Assembly: GCF_030503635.1 (NCBI RefSeq)
Contig: NZ_CP129965.1
Span: 1,364,001 to 1,428,000, forward strand
Length of the DNA: 64,000 nucleotides
DNA from: Corynebacterium sp. P3-F1
Lineage (GTDB): Bacteria > Actinomycetota > Actinomycetes > Mycobacteriales > Mycobacteriaceae
Reading direction: 5' to 3'
Under the pieces are notes generated by a model. That model was given only the letters and a program-made list of their open reading frames with translations, did no database searches and was not told where the DNA came from. Shown one piece after another: positions 35,073 through 43,356 of the stretch. Positions within the stretch are counted from its first letter, which is position 1. Each line of letters begins with the position of its first letter. A program made the translations under genes and the position numbers.

Positions 35073-36668
35073 ATGGCTGACAACAATCCCGCAGAAGAAA
35101 TTGTGAAGAAAGGCGAGCGCGCTGCCGGTAACGGCAAGACCACTCGCCTGGGCGGCCAGCCGGTTGCTTCGGAGAATATCTCCGTCACCGCCGGCCCGCA
35201 GGGTCCGAACGTGCTCGACGACATTCACCTCGTCGAAAAGCTGGCTCACTTCAACCGCGAGAACGTTCCGGAGCGCATCCCGCACGCCAAGGGCCACGGT
35301 GCTTTCGGTGAGCTGCACATCACCGAGGACGTGTCCAAGTACACCAAGGCGAAGCTGTTCCAGAAGGGCACCGTGACCCCGATGGCTGCCCGCTTCTCCA
35401 CCGTTGCTGGTGAGGCTGGCTCCCCGGACACCTGGCGCGACGTCCACGGTTTCGCGCTGCGTTTCTGGACCGAGGACGGCAACTACGACATCGTCGGTAA
35501 CAACACCCCGACGTTCTTCCTCCGCGATGCCGTTAAGTTCCCGGACTTTATCCACTCCCAGAAGCGTGACCCGCGCACCGGTCTGCGCTCCGACGAAATG
35601 CAGTGGGACTTCTGGACCCGCACCCCGGAGTCCGCTCACCAGGTGACCTACCTCCTCGGTGACCGCGGCACCCCGAAGACCTCCCGCCACCAGGACGGCT
35701 TCGGCTCCCACACCTTCCAGTGGGTCAACGAAGAGGGCGACGCCGTCTGGATCAAGTACCACTTCAAGACCCGTCAGGGTTGGGAGTGCTTCACCGACGA
35801 AGAGGCAGGCAAGATGGCCGGCGAGAACGCTGACTACCACCGCCAGGACCTGTTCGAGGCAATCGAGCGCGGCGACTACCCGATCTGGGACGTCAAGGTC
35901 CAGATCATGCCGTTCGAGGATGCCGAGAACTACCGCTTCAACCCGTTCGACCTGACCAAGACCTGGTCCCAGAAGGACTACCCGCTGGTCGACGTCGGCT
36001 ACTTCGTGCTGAACCGCAACCCGAAGAACTACCACGCTCAGATCGAGCAGCTGGCTCTGGACCCAGCCAACATCGTCCCGGGTGTCGGCCTGTCTCCGGA
36101 CCGCATGCTGCAGGGCCGTGTGTTCGCATACGCCGACCAGCACCGCTACCGCATCGGACCGAACTACAAGGACCTTCCGGTCAACCAGCCGATCACGCCG
36201 GTGAACACCTACGCAGAGCGTGGCCCGATGGCGTACTTCTTCAACAACGAGGGTGAGCCGAACTACAGCCCGAACAACACTGAGAAGGGTGCCGGTTACC
36301 TGGATAACGGCGAGGACTCCTCCTCCAACCACACCACCTACGGCCAGGCTCACGACCTCTACGTGAACCCGGACCCGCACGGCACCGACCTCGTCCGCGC
36401 CGCTTACGTCAAGCACGCTGAGGACGACGACTTCGGCCAGGCAGGCACCCTGTACCGTGAGGTCTTCGATGATGCCGCCCGTGAGCGCTTCATCAACAAC
36501 GTCACCAACAAGATGCTGCCGATCCAGGACAAGGATGTCGAGGAGCGCACCTTCGCCTACTGGGGCAAGGTCGACGCTGACCTCGAGCCGAAGCTCCGCG
36601 AGGTCCTGGCCAAGAAGCGCGAGGATGCCGCTAAGGACTCCGAAGAAGAGGTCTCCTTCAACGGCTAA
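35073..36668 (+). CDS. katA: Catalase
   Basis: 531-aa monofunctional haem catalase. Catalytic His in RIPHAKGHGAFGEL, ARFSTVAGEAGSPDTWRDVHGFALRFWTEDGNYDIVGNNTP, catalytic Asn in the latter, and haem-ligand Tyr in RVFAYADQHRYRIG. GGAGGG 8 nt before the ATG. Codon choice is very biased (almost only TCC, CGC, AAG, CCG), consistent with strong expression. Follows sigC divergently as in C. glutamicum. Confidence 0.97.
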   Translation: MADNNPAEEIVKKGERAAGNGKTTRLGGQPVASENISVTAGPQGPNVLDDIHLVEKLAHFNRENVPERIPHAKGHGAFGELHITEDVSKYTKAKLFQKGTVTPMAARFSTVAGEAGSPDTWRDVHGFALRFWTEDGNYDIVGNNTPTFFLRDAVKFPDFIHSQKRDPRTGLRSDEMQWDFWTRTPESAHQVTYLLGDRGTPKTSRHQDGFGSHTFQWVNEEGDAVWIKYHFKTRQGWECFTDEEAGKMAGENADYHRQDLFEAIERGDYPIWDVKVQIMPFEDAENYRFNPFDLTKTWSQKDYPLVDVGYFVLNRNPKNYHAQIEQLALDPANIVPGVGLSPDRMLQGRVFAYADQHRYRIGPNYKDLPVNQPITPVNTYAERGPMAYFFNNEGEPNYSPNNTEKGAGYLDNGEDSSSNHTTYGQAHDLYVNPDPHGTDLVRAAYVKHAEDDDFGQAGTLYREVFDDAARERFINNVTNKMLPIQDKDVEERTFAYWGKVDADLEPKLREVLAKKREDAAKDSEEEVSFNG

Positions 36669-36680
36669 TCACGGCTAGAG

Positions 36681-36709
36681 GCTTATCGACGTTTGTCGAT
36701 GCTTATCGG
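36681..36709 (+). repeat. GCTTATCGACG short interspersed motif (representative; 17 exact copies in window)
   Basis: Here one exact copy (36681-36691) and a partial one (GCTTATCGG, 36701-36709). Exact copies on + at 6334, 13182, 18244, 22293, 26345, 36681, 46808, 51703, 56736 and 59457. Complements on + at 1904, 8531, 18672, 25567, 27814, 41830 and 47157. Two are intergenic, the others lie inside genes, read in several frames (SLIDA, VDK, AYRR, RLST). Confidence 0.85.
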
Positions 36710-36789
36710 CCTGCGGGGCACACCACAGTTCCCCCGTAGGCCAGAGCCTGAAGCCTGAGCCCGGCTGAGCTTCGATCAGCTACACGGCG

Positions 36790-36832
36790 AACCCCGCCGA
36801 CGAGTCTCACCCAGAGAACGCCGGCGGGGTTT
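36790..36832 (+). terminator. Probable katA terminator
   Basis: AACCCCGCCG (36790-36799) pairs with CGGCGGGGTT (36822-36831), followed by a T-rich TTTGT. The loop is 22 nt. Confidence 0.65.
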
Positions 36833-36977
36833 GTCATGCGCGCTCCCGCCTACTCTCCGATAACCGAGCCTCGGCCGGTCCGCCGGTCCGCCCACGCCGC
36901 GGTGCCGCTCCCAGATGACCGCTCCGCTCCGCACCGCCCGTCTGGCCTTCGCCTGTGGTGGCGTTTGATGCCAACAC

Positions 36978-37046
36978 AAATGCAGCTACCAACTCGCAGC
37001 TAAACGGCCTTTTGAAGCCTTTAGCTGCAACTTGGTAGCTGCATTT
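36978..37046. repeat. Palindromic repeat, copy C
   Basis: 27-nt arms (36978-37004 and 37020-37046) differ at only two positions. The design GCAGCTACCAA...GCAGCTAAA is related to copies A and B but with GCAGCTA for CCAGCTA. Loop 15 nt. Confidence 0.75.
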
Positions 37047-37094
37047 AGGAGATTGCTTCCAGCTCTGCCTTGGCTTGGTCCGTTCCGCAAAGCC

Positions 37095-37114
37095 AAATCC
37101 AAGTAGCTGGATTT
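37095..37114. repeat. Palindromic repeat, half-copy D
   Basis: AAATCCAAGTAGCTGGATTT: AAATCCA and TGGATTT around AGTAGC, matching one arm of copies A and B. Confidence 0.65.
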
Positions 37115-37179
37115 GGGGGAAGAGACGAACGCGGCCACTTCCGAGCTCGAGCTCTGGCGGCTAACTGGGGCTCGCTAGA

Positions 37180-37548
37180 TCAGTTCGCTGCCTGACCTTC
37201 TGCCTGATCTTCAGCGGACTGCTGACGAATCACTGCTGAACGTGTATCGACGACCGTCACGCCGTGAATTGAGCGGCCCATGATGAACGAGCCGACGGAG
37301 CCGACAATCCACACACCCAGAATGGCGATGACGGCGCGGATAAAGTCGCCGGCGTTGAAGCCTACCGTAGCCCAGTCGGCGGTGAGCTTGGCCAGGATCA
37401 GTGCAGGGAAAGCAATGCACACCAGCGGCCCTATGAGGTTGACTCGGGTGAGTGCGTCGGGGGCACGGAGCTGGAGGATGAGGGTCGCGACCGTCATGAA
37501 GACGGCGAGGAACACAAAGATGAGAACGATGATCTGCCAGATGGCCAT
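37180..37548 (-). CDS. mnhG: Mrp Na+/H+ antiporter subunit MnhG
   Basis: 122 aa. The annotated start is the ATG of MAIWQIIVLIFVFLAVFMTV, overlapping the mnhF stop (TAATG). MnhG-type helices: TVATLILQLRAPDALTRVNLIGPLVCIAFPALIL. A charged C-terminal extension (SAEDQAEGQAAN) follows. Last gene of the operon. Confidence 0.9.
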   Translation of the reverse strand: MAIWQIIVLIFVFLAVFMTVATLILQLRAPDALTRVNLIGPLVCIAFPALILAKLTADWATVGFNAGDFIRAVIAILGVWIVGSVGSFIMGRSIHGVTVVDTRSAVIRQQSAEDQAEGQAAN

Positions 37549-37826
37549 TAGCGGCGCCCCCTGGAAATGATGCGGGACATGGACAGGGTCGGGATCACGC
37601 CGCACACGAGCGCGGCGAGGATGGCGATCTCGTACCCGATGAACGTGTTGTTGAACAGTGTCCACATGAAGTAGAGACACACCATCGAGTAGAAAATGAA
37701 GTCTGCCAGCACGGCTCGGGTTAGTTCGTCTTTGGAGCGCAGGATGGCGAGAAGTCCAATGACCAGGCATATGGCCATGATGCCGATGCAAACGGTGAGG
37801 ATGGTGGTGAACGTCGAATCAAACAT
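37548..37826 (-). CDS. mnhF: Mrp Na+/H+ antiporter subunit MnhF
   Basis: 92 aa, three helices. The MnhF signature is the loop LAILRSKDELTRAVLADFIFYSMVCL. ATG 5 nt after the mnhE stop. Part of the Mrp complex that exchanges Na+ for H+. Confidence 0.93.
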   Translation of the reverse strand: MFDSTFTTILTVCIGIMAICLVIGLLAILRSKDELTRAVLADFIFYSMVCLYFMWTLFNNTFIGYEIAILAALVCGVIPTLSMSRIISRGRR

Positions 37827-37831
37827 GGCGC

Positions 37832-38338
37832 TTAGTTCCTCTCTTTCGCGGCACGTGCGGCGCGGCGTTCGCGGCGCTTGCGGGCCAGGCGTTCACGTCG
37901 GGCACGGTCGGCGGCGTCGACGGGGTCGACGGCATCCGGATCGACACGGTCGCGCAGGTCCTCGTAGGGCTCCCACAGGACCAGCGACGGGTCGAGGGGA
38001 GTCTTTTTGACGCGCGGGGCGACGTGCTCTTCCATGTCGGCTAGGCCCGCGACGATGTCCTCGGGGTTGGAGCCGAAAGCGGACTGGACGAGCATGACGC
38101 GCGGCTTGCCGGGGATATTGTCGCGGAAGCCCATTGCCAAGGTCGACGGGGTGGCGGTGACGGAGGTGGAGAACCAGAACAGTTCCCAGTCGCCGTCGAT
38201 ACGCAGCGGGTAGTAGATGACGATCGGCTCAATCCCAGTGTTCGGCCGAAACGCGGCGAAGGCGGTGGAGAAGCCGGCGACGATGATCTCTTTGACGATC
38301 CAGAAGAAGTAGCCGATGGCATGCAGGATTGTCTTCAT
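37832..38338 (-). CDS. mnhE: Mrp Na+/H+ antiporter subunit MnhE
   Basis: 168 aa. One N-terminal membrane segment (IGYFFWIVKEIIVAGF), then the MnhE soluble domain (ELFWFSTSVTATPSTLAM...PRVMLVQSAFGSNPEDIVAGLADMEE). A long basic tail (RARRERLARKRRERRAARAAKER) is an unusual extension. Start overlaps the mnhD stop. Confidence 0.9.
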   Translation of the reverse strand: MKTILHAIGYFFWIVKEIIVAGFSTAFAAFRPNTGIEPIVIYYPLRIDGDWELFWFSTSVTATPSTLAMGFRDNIPGKPRVMLVQSAFGSNPEDIVAGLADMEEHVAPRVKKTPLDPSLVLWEPYEDLRDRVDPDAVDPVDAADRARRERLARKRRERRAARAAKERN

Positions 38339-39867
38339 TACTGGCCCCCTTGCAGGCTAGCGGTGTCCGGCACGCCGATCGGGTCGGGGCCGAGGACGGC
38401 GGAGGTGTAGGAGGGGACGTCGAGAAGCGCGTCGACGGAATCCGTCGCGGCGCCCCACAGTGGTCCGGCGGCGACGAACATGCCCAAGGAGATGAGCATC
38501 AGGCTTGCCGACGGCGCCAGCAACGCCCCACGCACCCTCAGGTTCTCCGGGAAACGTTGCATCGGGCGGCCCCAGAACACTTCCTGCCACACGCGGAACA
38601 TGGCCAGCATGGCGCCGAAGGAGGCGATGATGATCGCCGCGATGACCACCCACGAGCGGGCATCGCCGCCGCGGGCGGCTGCGAACACGATGGTGAGCTT
38701 GCCCCAGAGACCGGAAAACGGCGGGAAGCCGATCACGGAGAAGGCACCGGCGGCGAAGATGGCAGCTGTCCACTTGTCGCGGCTCATCAGACCGGAGAGC
38801 TTGCTCAATGTGCCGGTGCCGTACGTTTCCTCGATCGCACCGGCGTTGAGCGTGAGCGCGGCGATGGTGATCATGTGGTGCAGTGTGTACATGAGGCCGG
38901 CGGCGAGCGCGTAACGCGGATCATCCTGGGTGAATGCGAGCATGACCAGGATGAACGGCATGCCGTTGACCATCTGGTAGCCCAGCACCTGGCGGATAGA
39001 CGACTCCGCGAGGCCCGCGAAGGCGCCCACCAGCATGGACACGACCATCACGGCGATGATCAGCCAGTTCCAGCGCGCATCCATGTCGAAGATGACGACC
39101 CAGATGCGGAACAGCATGTACACCGCGACCTTCGTGTGCAGGCCGGAGAACAGGCCCATCACTGCGGCGCTTGTCGACGTATACGTGCGCGGCAGCCATG
39201 TGTGCAGCGGGAACACAGCGGCTTTGGCGCAAATGGCGGCCACCACGATCGCCATGGCGACTGTGACTGGACCGTTGCCGGCTGCAGCACCCTGCAGCGC
39301 GCCGATGTTGACTGCGCCGGTGACGGCGTAGACGTAGCCGACACCCATGACCAGGAAGGTCGATGCGGCGAGGTTGACCAGAACGAATAGGCGTGCCGAC
39401 TGGAGGCGGTGCCGCGTGCCAGTCATGGCGATCAGGCCGTAGGACGGCAGGAGCATGACCTCGATCATGACGAAGAAGTTGAACAGATCTGCCGTGAGCA
39501 GGGCACCGGAGACACCGGTGAGCAGCACCAGGGTGAGCGGGGTGTAGTACCGCGCTTGTGTTTCACCCGAGATGATGGCGAACCAGTTGGACACCAGTGC
39601 GACCAGCATCGTGGTGATCAGCATGATCGCCGAGAACTGGTCGCCGGCAAACGAGATACCCGCTCCGCCCTGGTAGAGGCCGATCACGTGGCCGATCGTG
39701 CCGTGCTCGGCGGTGTAGGCGTAGAGCCAGATGCCGCCGGCAAGGTTGATCGCCGGGATGATCAGGCCCAGAGCGCTGTTGAGCGCGCGGGAGGGAGACA
39801 GCGCTGTCACCGCCGCGACGATGAGCGGCAGAGCGACGAAAACGGGGAGGATAGCGTCGGGAGCCAT
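38338..39867 (-). CDS. mnhD: Mrp Na+/H+ antiporter subunit MnhD
   Basis: 509 aa, about 14 helices, NuoN/NuoL-like. Conserved Lys/Glu-bearing segments include MIEVMLLPSYGLIAMTGTRHRLQSARLFVLVNLAAS, AAVFPLHTWLPRTYTSTSAAVMGLFSGLHTKVAVYML and RQVLGYQMVNGMPFILVMLAF. Membrane proton-path subunit. Shares a base with mnhC. Confidence 0.95.
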   Translation of the reverse strand: MAPDAILPVFVALPLIVAAVTALSPSRALNSALGLIIPAINLAGGIWLYAYTAEHGTIGHVIGLYQGGAGISFAGDQFSAIMLITTMLVALVSNWFAIISGETQARYYTPLTLVLLTGVSGALLTADLFNFFVMIEVMLLPSYGLIAMTGTRHRLQSARLFVLVNLAASTFLVMGVGYVYAVTGAVNIGALQGAAAGNGPVTVAMAIVVAAICAKAAVFPLHTWLPRTYTSTSAAVMGLFSGLHTKVAVYMLFRIWVVIFDMDARWNWLIIAVMVVSMLVGAFAGLAESSIRQVLGYQMVNGMPFILVMLAFTQDDPRYALAAGLMYTLHHMITIAALTLNAGAIEETYGTGTLSKLSGLMSRDKWTAAIFAAGAFSVIGFPPFSGLWGKLTIVFAAARGGDARSWVVIAAIIIASFGAMLAMFRVWQEVFWGRPMQRFPENLRVRGALLAPSASLMLISLGMFVAAGPLWGAATDSVDALLDVPSYTSAVLGPDPIGVPDTASLQGGQ

Positions 39868-40256
39868 TAGCCGCGCACCCCCCTGCGGGCCTTGCGGCCG
39901 GCTGTGGTGAGGGCGTGCGGGCCGATCTTGGCGGCTTGTTCCGCGTCGAGAATGTTGTCGATGGTGTCGTCGTCGCGGCCGAGCGCGGCGAGCAGGAGCA
40001 AGATGGTCGTGGTGGCCATGGCGATCACGATGGCAGTCAGCACAAATGCCTGCGGCAGCGGATCAGCCATGTCACTGACGGGTGTTTGCGAGGGAAACGC
40101 CTCCCCGCGCCACGCGCCGTTACCTGCAGCGAGCAGCGTGAGGTTGCTGGCGTGGCCGAGCAGCGACATACCGAGGACGATGCGCACCATGCCGCGCTGC
40201 ATGATCAGGTACACCGCCCCAGCGATGAGGATGCCGATAGTGGCTGCGTAGATCAT
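39867..40256 (-). CDS. mnhC: Mrp Na+/H+ antiporter subunit MnhC
   Basis: 129 aa, NuoK-like with three helices: IGILIAGAVYLIMQRGMVRIVLGMSLLGHASNL and DPLPQAFVLTAIVIAMATTTILLLLAAL. ATG overlaps the mnhA stop (ATGA). Confidence 0.95.
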   Translation of the reverse strand: MIYAATIGILIAGAVYLIMQRGMVRIVLGMSLLGHASNLTLLAAGNGAWRGEAFPSQTPVSDMADPLPQAFVLTAIVIAMATTTILLLLAALGRDDDTIDNILDAEQAAKIGPHALTTAGRKARRGVRG

Positions 40257-43237
40257 TGTGCGCCTCCGTTCTTCACCGAGGTGTTAGCCGAAGTGTGGTT
40301 GGTGGGTGAGCTCCCGCGCGAAGGATTTCCGCGCGCACCGGAGATGACTGCACGCGCCAGATCCACCGGCTCGGATGCGGGGTTGATCGGTTGCGGGCGT
40401 GGGTCGACTCCGTACTCGCCGGTGGGTCCCACGGGGATCTCCGGCAGAGGGTTCTCGCTCTCGCGGAGGTAATCCAGTTGTTCGCGGTCCGCGCCGGGGC
40501 GGAGGTAGCCGCCCATACCGTTGATGGCCATGGTGAGCATGCCCAGAACGGCGAGGTAGATGCCGCCGTCAAAGATGAGCGAGGTGGTGAGGTGCTCCCC
40601 GGCGATCTCGCCGTGGATGGCGTAGAGGAAACCGCCCTCGACAAGGCCGAGGAAGCCAGAGGAGATAGCCACGATGATGCCGATGCCGGCCAGGTAGATC
40701 GGGGTCTTCTCGCCGACCGCGTTGGCGTCGGAGCCTTGCGAGAGGTAGCTCAGGACGAACGCTGTTGCCAGCACCAGCGCGGCGATGAAGCCGCCGCCCG
40801 GCGCGGTGTGGCCGCGGAAGAAGATAAGCACGGACAGGACAATCAGCACCGGGATGATCAGCTTGGTCACCTTGCGCAGCGGTAGGGTGTTCAGTCGCGA
40901 TTGGCCGAACGGTGCCGGGCGGGTGCCCTCCTGGAAGTCGTGGCGCGGCACCGACGAGGTCACGGCTGCAATGACCACAGCGGCCATGCCCAGAACGGAG
41001 AGCTCGCCGAGGGTATCAAAGCCACGGAACTCGACGATGATCACTGCCACGATATTGTCGGCACCGGTGGCCAGACCGCCTTCCTCGAGGTACCACATGG
41101 CCAGGTCGGAGCGCTCGCGGCGGCCCGTCAGAGCGTAGACGCCGGCGAAAGCCACCAAGCCGGAGATGACCGCGAAAACCGCGGAGAGCGCCTTGCGCTT
41201 CGAGGACACATCCGGGAAAAGACTCGGTTGGTAGCGCAGCACCATCATGATCACCACGACGGTGAGCGCCTCCACGGTGAACTGGGTCAGCGCCACGTCC
41301 GGCGCGCCGAGCAGCAGCATCTGCAGGCTCACTCCGACACCCACGGTGCCGAGCAAGATCGCCGCGGTCATGCGCTTCGGGGTCACAACCATTCCGATCA
41401 CGGACACCGCGATGATTGCCAGCGGGATCAGGTCCCAGTAGTTTGTCAAGCCGTCGGTTCGCGTGGCGGGGACCACTCCGTCGACACCGCTGGTGAACAG
41501 GATGGTCGACAGACCGAGCAGAACCAGCACACCGACCAACCACTTGAGGTGGCGGGACGGGTTGTACGTGTTCGCCATGGCGCCTGCACCGCGTCCGAAG
41601 CGGGTGGAGCCGTCGACGATCATGCGCAAAATCTCGTTGCCGGTGTACGGCAGCAGCATCTTGTTTTCCAGTGCCTCGTACACCGGCTTGCGCACGAAGA
41701 TGAATGCGATGCCCGCCACCAAGACCAGCGCGGAGACGATGAACGGCCACGTCACGCCGTGCCAGAGAGCCAGGTGGGACTCGAAGGAGTCGTCCCCGGT
41801 GATGGAGTGGACGGCGCGGGTGACGGGCGCGTCGATAAGCGGGAACCCGAAGACGACCGGGACGGACATGAGGCCGGGGAGCGCCGCCGGCAGCCAGAGC
41901 GACACGGGTGCTTCGTGGACGTCGCTCATGTCGCGTTCGCCGTCGAGGAACGCGCCGAACACGATCTTTGCGGAGTAGACGAATGTGAGGAAGGCCGCGA
42001 TGCCGGCGAGAACCAGGAGGAACGCGCCGTACTGGGTGGAGTGGAACGCCTCCAGGATTGACTCCTTGGACACGAAGCCGAACAGCGGCGGAACCGCAGC
42101 CATCGAGGCCGCCGCAACGACGACAGACGCGAACGTGAACGGCATCTTGTCGTAGATTCGGCCGAGGCGGCGGATGTCGCGGGTGCCGGTCTCGTGGTCG
42201 ATCACACCGATGAGCATGAACAGCGAGGACTTGAACAGCGCGTGCGCGAGCGTGTGTACGAGAGCCGCGGCGTAAGCGGCGGGGGTGCCCACGCCGATGG
42301 CCGCGACGATCCAGCCTAAGTGGGAGACCGTCGAGTAAGCGGTGAGGTGCTTCAGATCGGTCTTAGTGATCGCGAACAACGCCGACATCAGTGCCGTACC
42401 CAAGCCGAAGGTGACCAGGATCAGGTTCCAGGTGGGGTTCGAGCCGAAAATGGTGGAGAAGCGCAGAAGCAGGTAGACACCGGCCTTGACCACCGCGGCG
42501 GCGTGCAGGAACGCGGACACCGGCGTCGCGGCGGCCATCGCTTCCGGCAGCCAGAAGTGGAACGGGAATTGCGCGGCCTTGGTGAAGCCCGAGAACGCCA
42601 GCAGGACAGCCACGGTGGTGGTCAACTGCGGGTTAGCAGCCCACACATCGGAGGAGAGGATGCCGTCGAGCTGCGTCGTACCCGTGTTCACCGCCGCGAT
42701 CGCCAGTGCGGCCAGCAGCGTCAGGCCGCCGAAGAACGTCAGCGCGAGCGTACGGAACGATCCCGCCTCGCCCGACGATCCCGAACGCGCGATGAGCAGG
42801 AACGACGCGATGGACACCAGCTCCCAGCCGATGAAGAGCACCACGACATCGCTGGCCGTGACCAGCAGCAGCACCGACAGCGAGAACGCCGTCATGATGG
42901 TGTAGAAGCTGGTGTTTCCGTCGCGTGCCGGTAGGTACGCCGCGGAATACAGCATCACCACGCCGCCAATGCCGAGCGCGAGCAATGCGAAGAATAAGCT
43001 CAGCCCGTCCGCGCGCATTCCGAGCTCCACGACGCTGCCTGGGCCTAGCAAGTCGTTCGCCCACGTGATTGAGAAGGTCGGCACCGCACCGCCCCGCGCC
43101 GCGTTGGCGAGGATGCCCGCCGCGACGAAGTACACTGGGCCGGTCACCCACCCCGCCCGACGGTCGATTGCGCGCACCAACACGGGGGATAGCACCACAG
43201 TCGCAGCGACTAGCCCGAAGACCAAGAGAAGAGCCAT
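40253..43237 (-). CDS. mnhA: Mrp Na+/H+ antiporter subunit MnhA fused to MnhB
   Basis: 994 aa. The N-terminal 780 residues are NuoL-like MnhA with GFTKAAQFPFHFWLPEAMAAATPVSAFLHAAAVVKAGVYLLLR and HLTAYSTVSHLGWIVAA. The C-terminal 140 residues are MnhB-like (GHTAPGGGFIAALVLATAFVLSYLS, then a long helix set). A separate mnhB gene is therefore absent, as in other actinobacteria. Start at the ATG of MALLLVFGLVAATVVL with GGAG 6 nt upstream; the frame is open further up. Operon order A-C-D-E-F-G. Confidence 0.94.
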   Translation of the reverse strand: MALLLVFGLVAATVVLSPVLVRAIDRRAGWVTGPVYFVAAGILANAARGGAVPTFSITWANDLLGPGSVVELGMRADGLSLFFALLALGIGGVVMLYSAAYLPARDGNTSFYTIMTAFSLSVLLLVTASDVVVLFIGWELVSIASFLLIARSGSSGEAGSFRTLALTFFGGLTLLAALAIAAVNTGTTQLDGILSSDVWAANPQLTTTVAVLLAFSGFTKAAQFPFHFWLPEAMAAATPVSAFLHAAAVVKAGVYLLLRFSTIFGSNPTWNLILVTFGLGTALMSALFAITKTDLKHLTAYSTVSHLGWIVAAIGVGTPAAYAAALVHTLAHALFKSSLFMLIGVIDHETGTRDIRRLGRIYDKMPFTFASVVVAAASMAAVPPLFGFVSKESILEAFHSTQYGAFLLVLAGIAAFLTFVYSAKIVFGAFLDGERDMSDVHEAPVSLWLPAALPGLMSVPVVFGFPLIDAPVTRAVHSITGDDSFESHLALWHGVTWPFIVSALVLVAGIAFIFVRKPVYEALENKMLLPYTGNEILRMIVDGSTRFGRGAGAMANTYNPSRHLKWLVGVLVLLGLSTILFTSGVDGVVPATRTDGLTNYWDLIPLAIIAVSVIGMVVTPKRMTAAILLGTVGVGVSLQMLLLGAPDVALTQFTVEALTVVVIMMVLRYQPSLFPDVSSKRKALSAVFAVISGLVAFAGVYALTGRRERSDLAMWYLEEGGLATGADNIVAVIIVEFRGFDTLGELSVLGMAAVVIAAVTSSVPRHDFQEGTRPAPFGQSRLNTLPLRKVTKLIIPVLIVLSVLIFFRGHTAPGGGFIAALVLATAFVLSYLSQGSDANAVGEKTPIYLAGIGIIVAISSGFLGLVEGGFLYAIHGEIAGEHLTTSLIFDGGIYLAVLGMLTMAINGMGGYLRPGADREQLDYLRESENPLPEIPVGPTGEYGVDPRPQPINPASEPVDLARAVISGARGNPSRGSSPTNHTSANTSVKNGGAQ

Positions 43238-43356
43238 ATGTGCTCCAGCCTGTGTAGTGGTTGGCAAACACGTTAAGGGTAACAGGAAAACGCATTGTGT
43301 CTGACCTGCGGTGTGTCACATGCACAACATCCGCCACACTCATTACATTGCACGGT

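Larger units (their letters stand above)
36669..37179. other. 511-nt intergenic region between katA and mnhG
   Basis: No gene. In order: one complete and one partial copy of the 11-mer repeat (36681-36709); a hairpin GGCCTGCGGGG/CCCCCGTAGGCC (36708-36742); the katA terminator (36790-36832); palindromic repeat copy C (36978-37046) and half-copy D (37095-37114). It collects most of the window's repeat types in one place. Confidence 0.75.

Noticed and set aside
35073..36668. katA as horizontally acquired because of distinct codon use
   Set aside because: The bias is towards the preferred codons, as expected for high expression, and the sigC-katA order is known from C. glutamicum.
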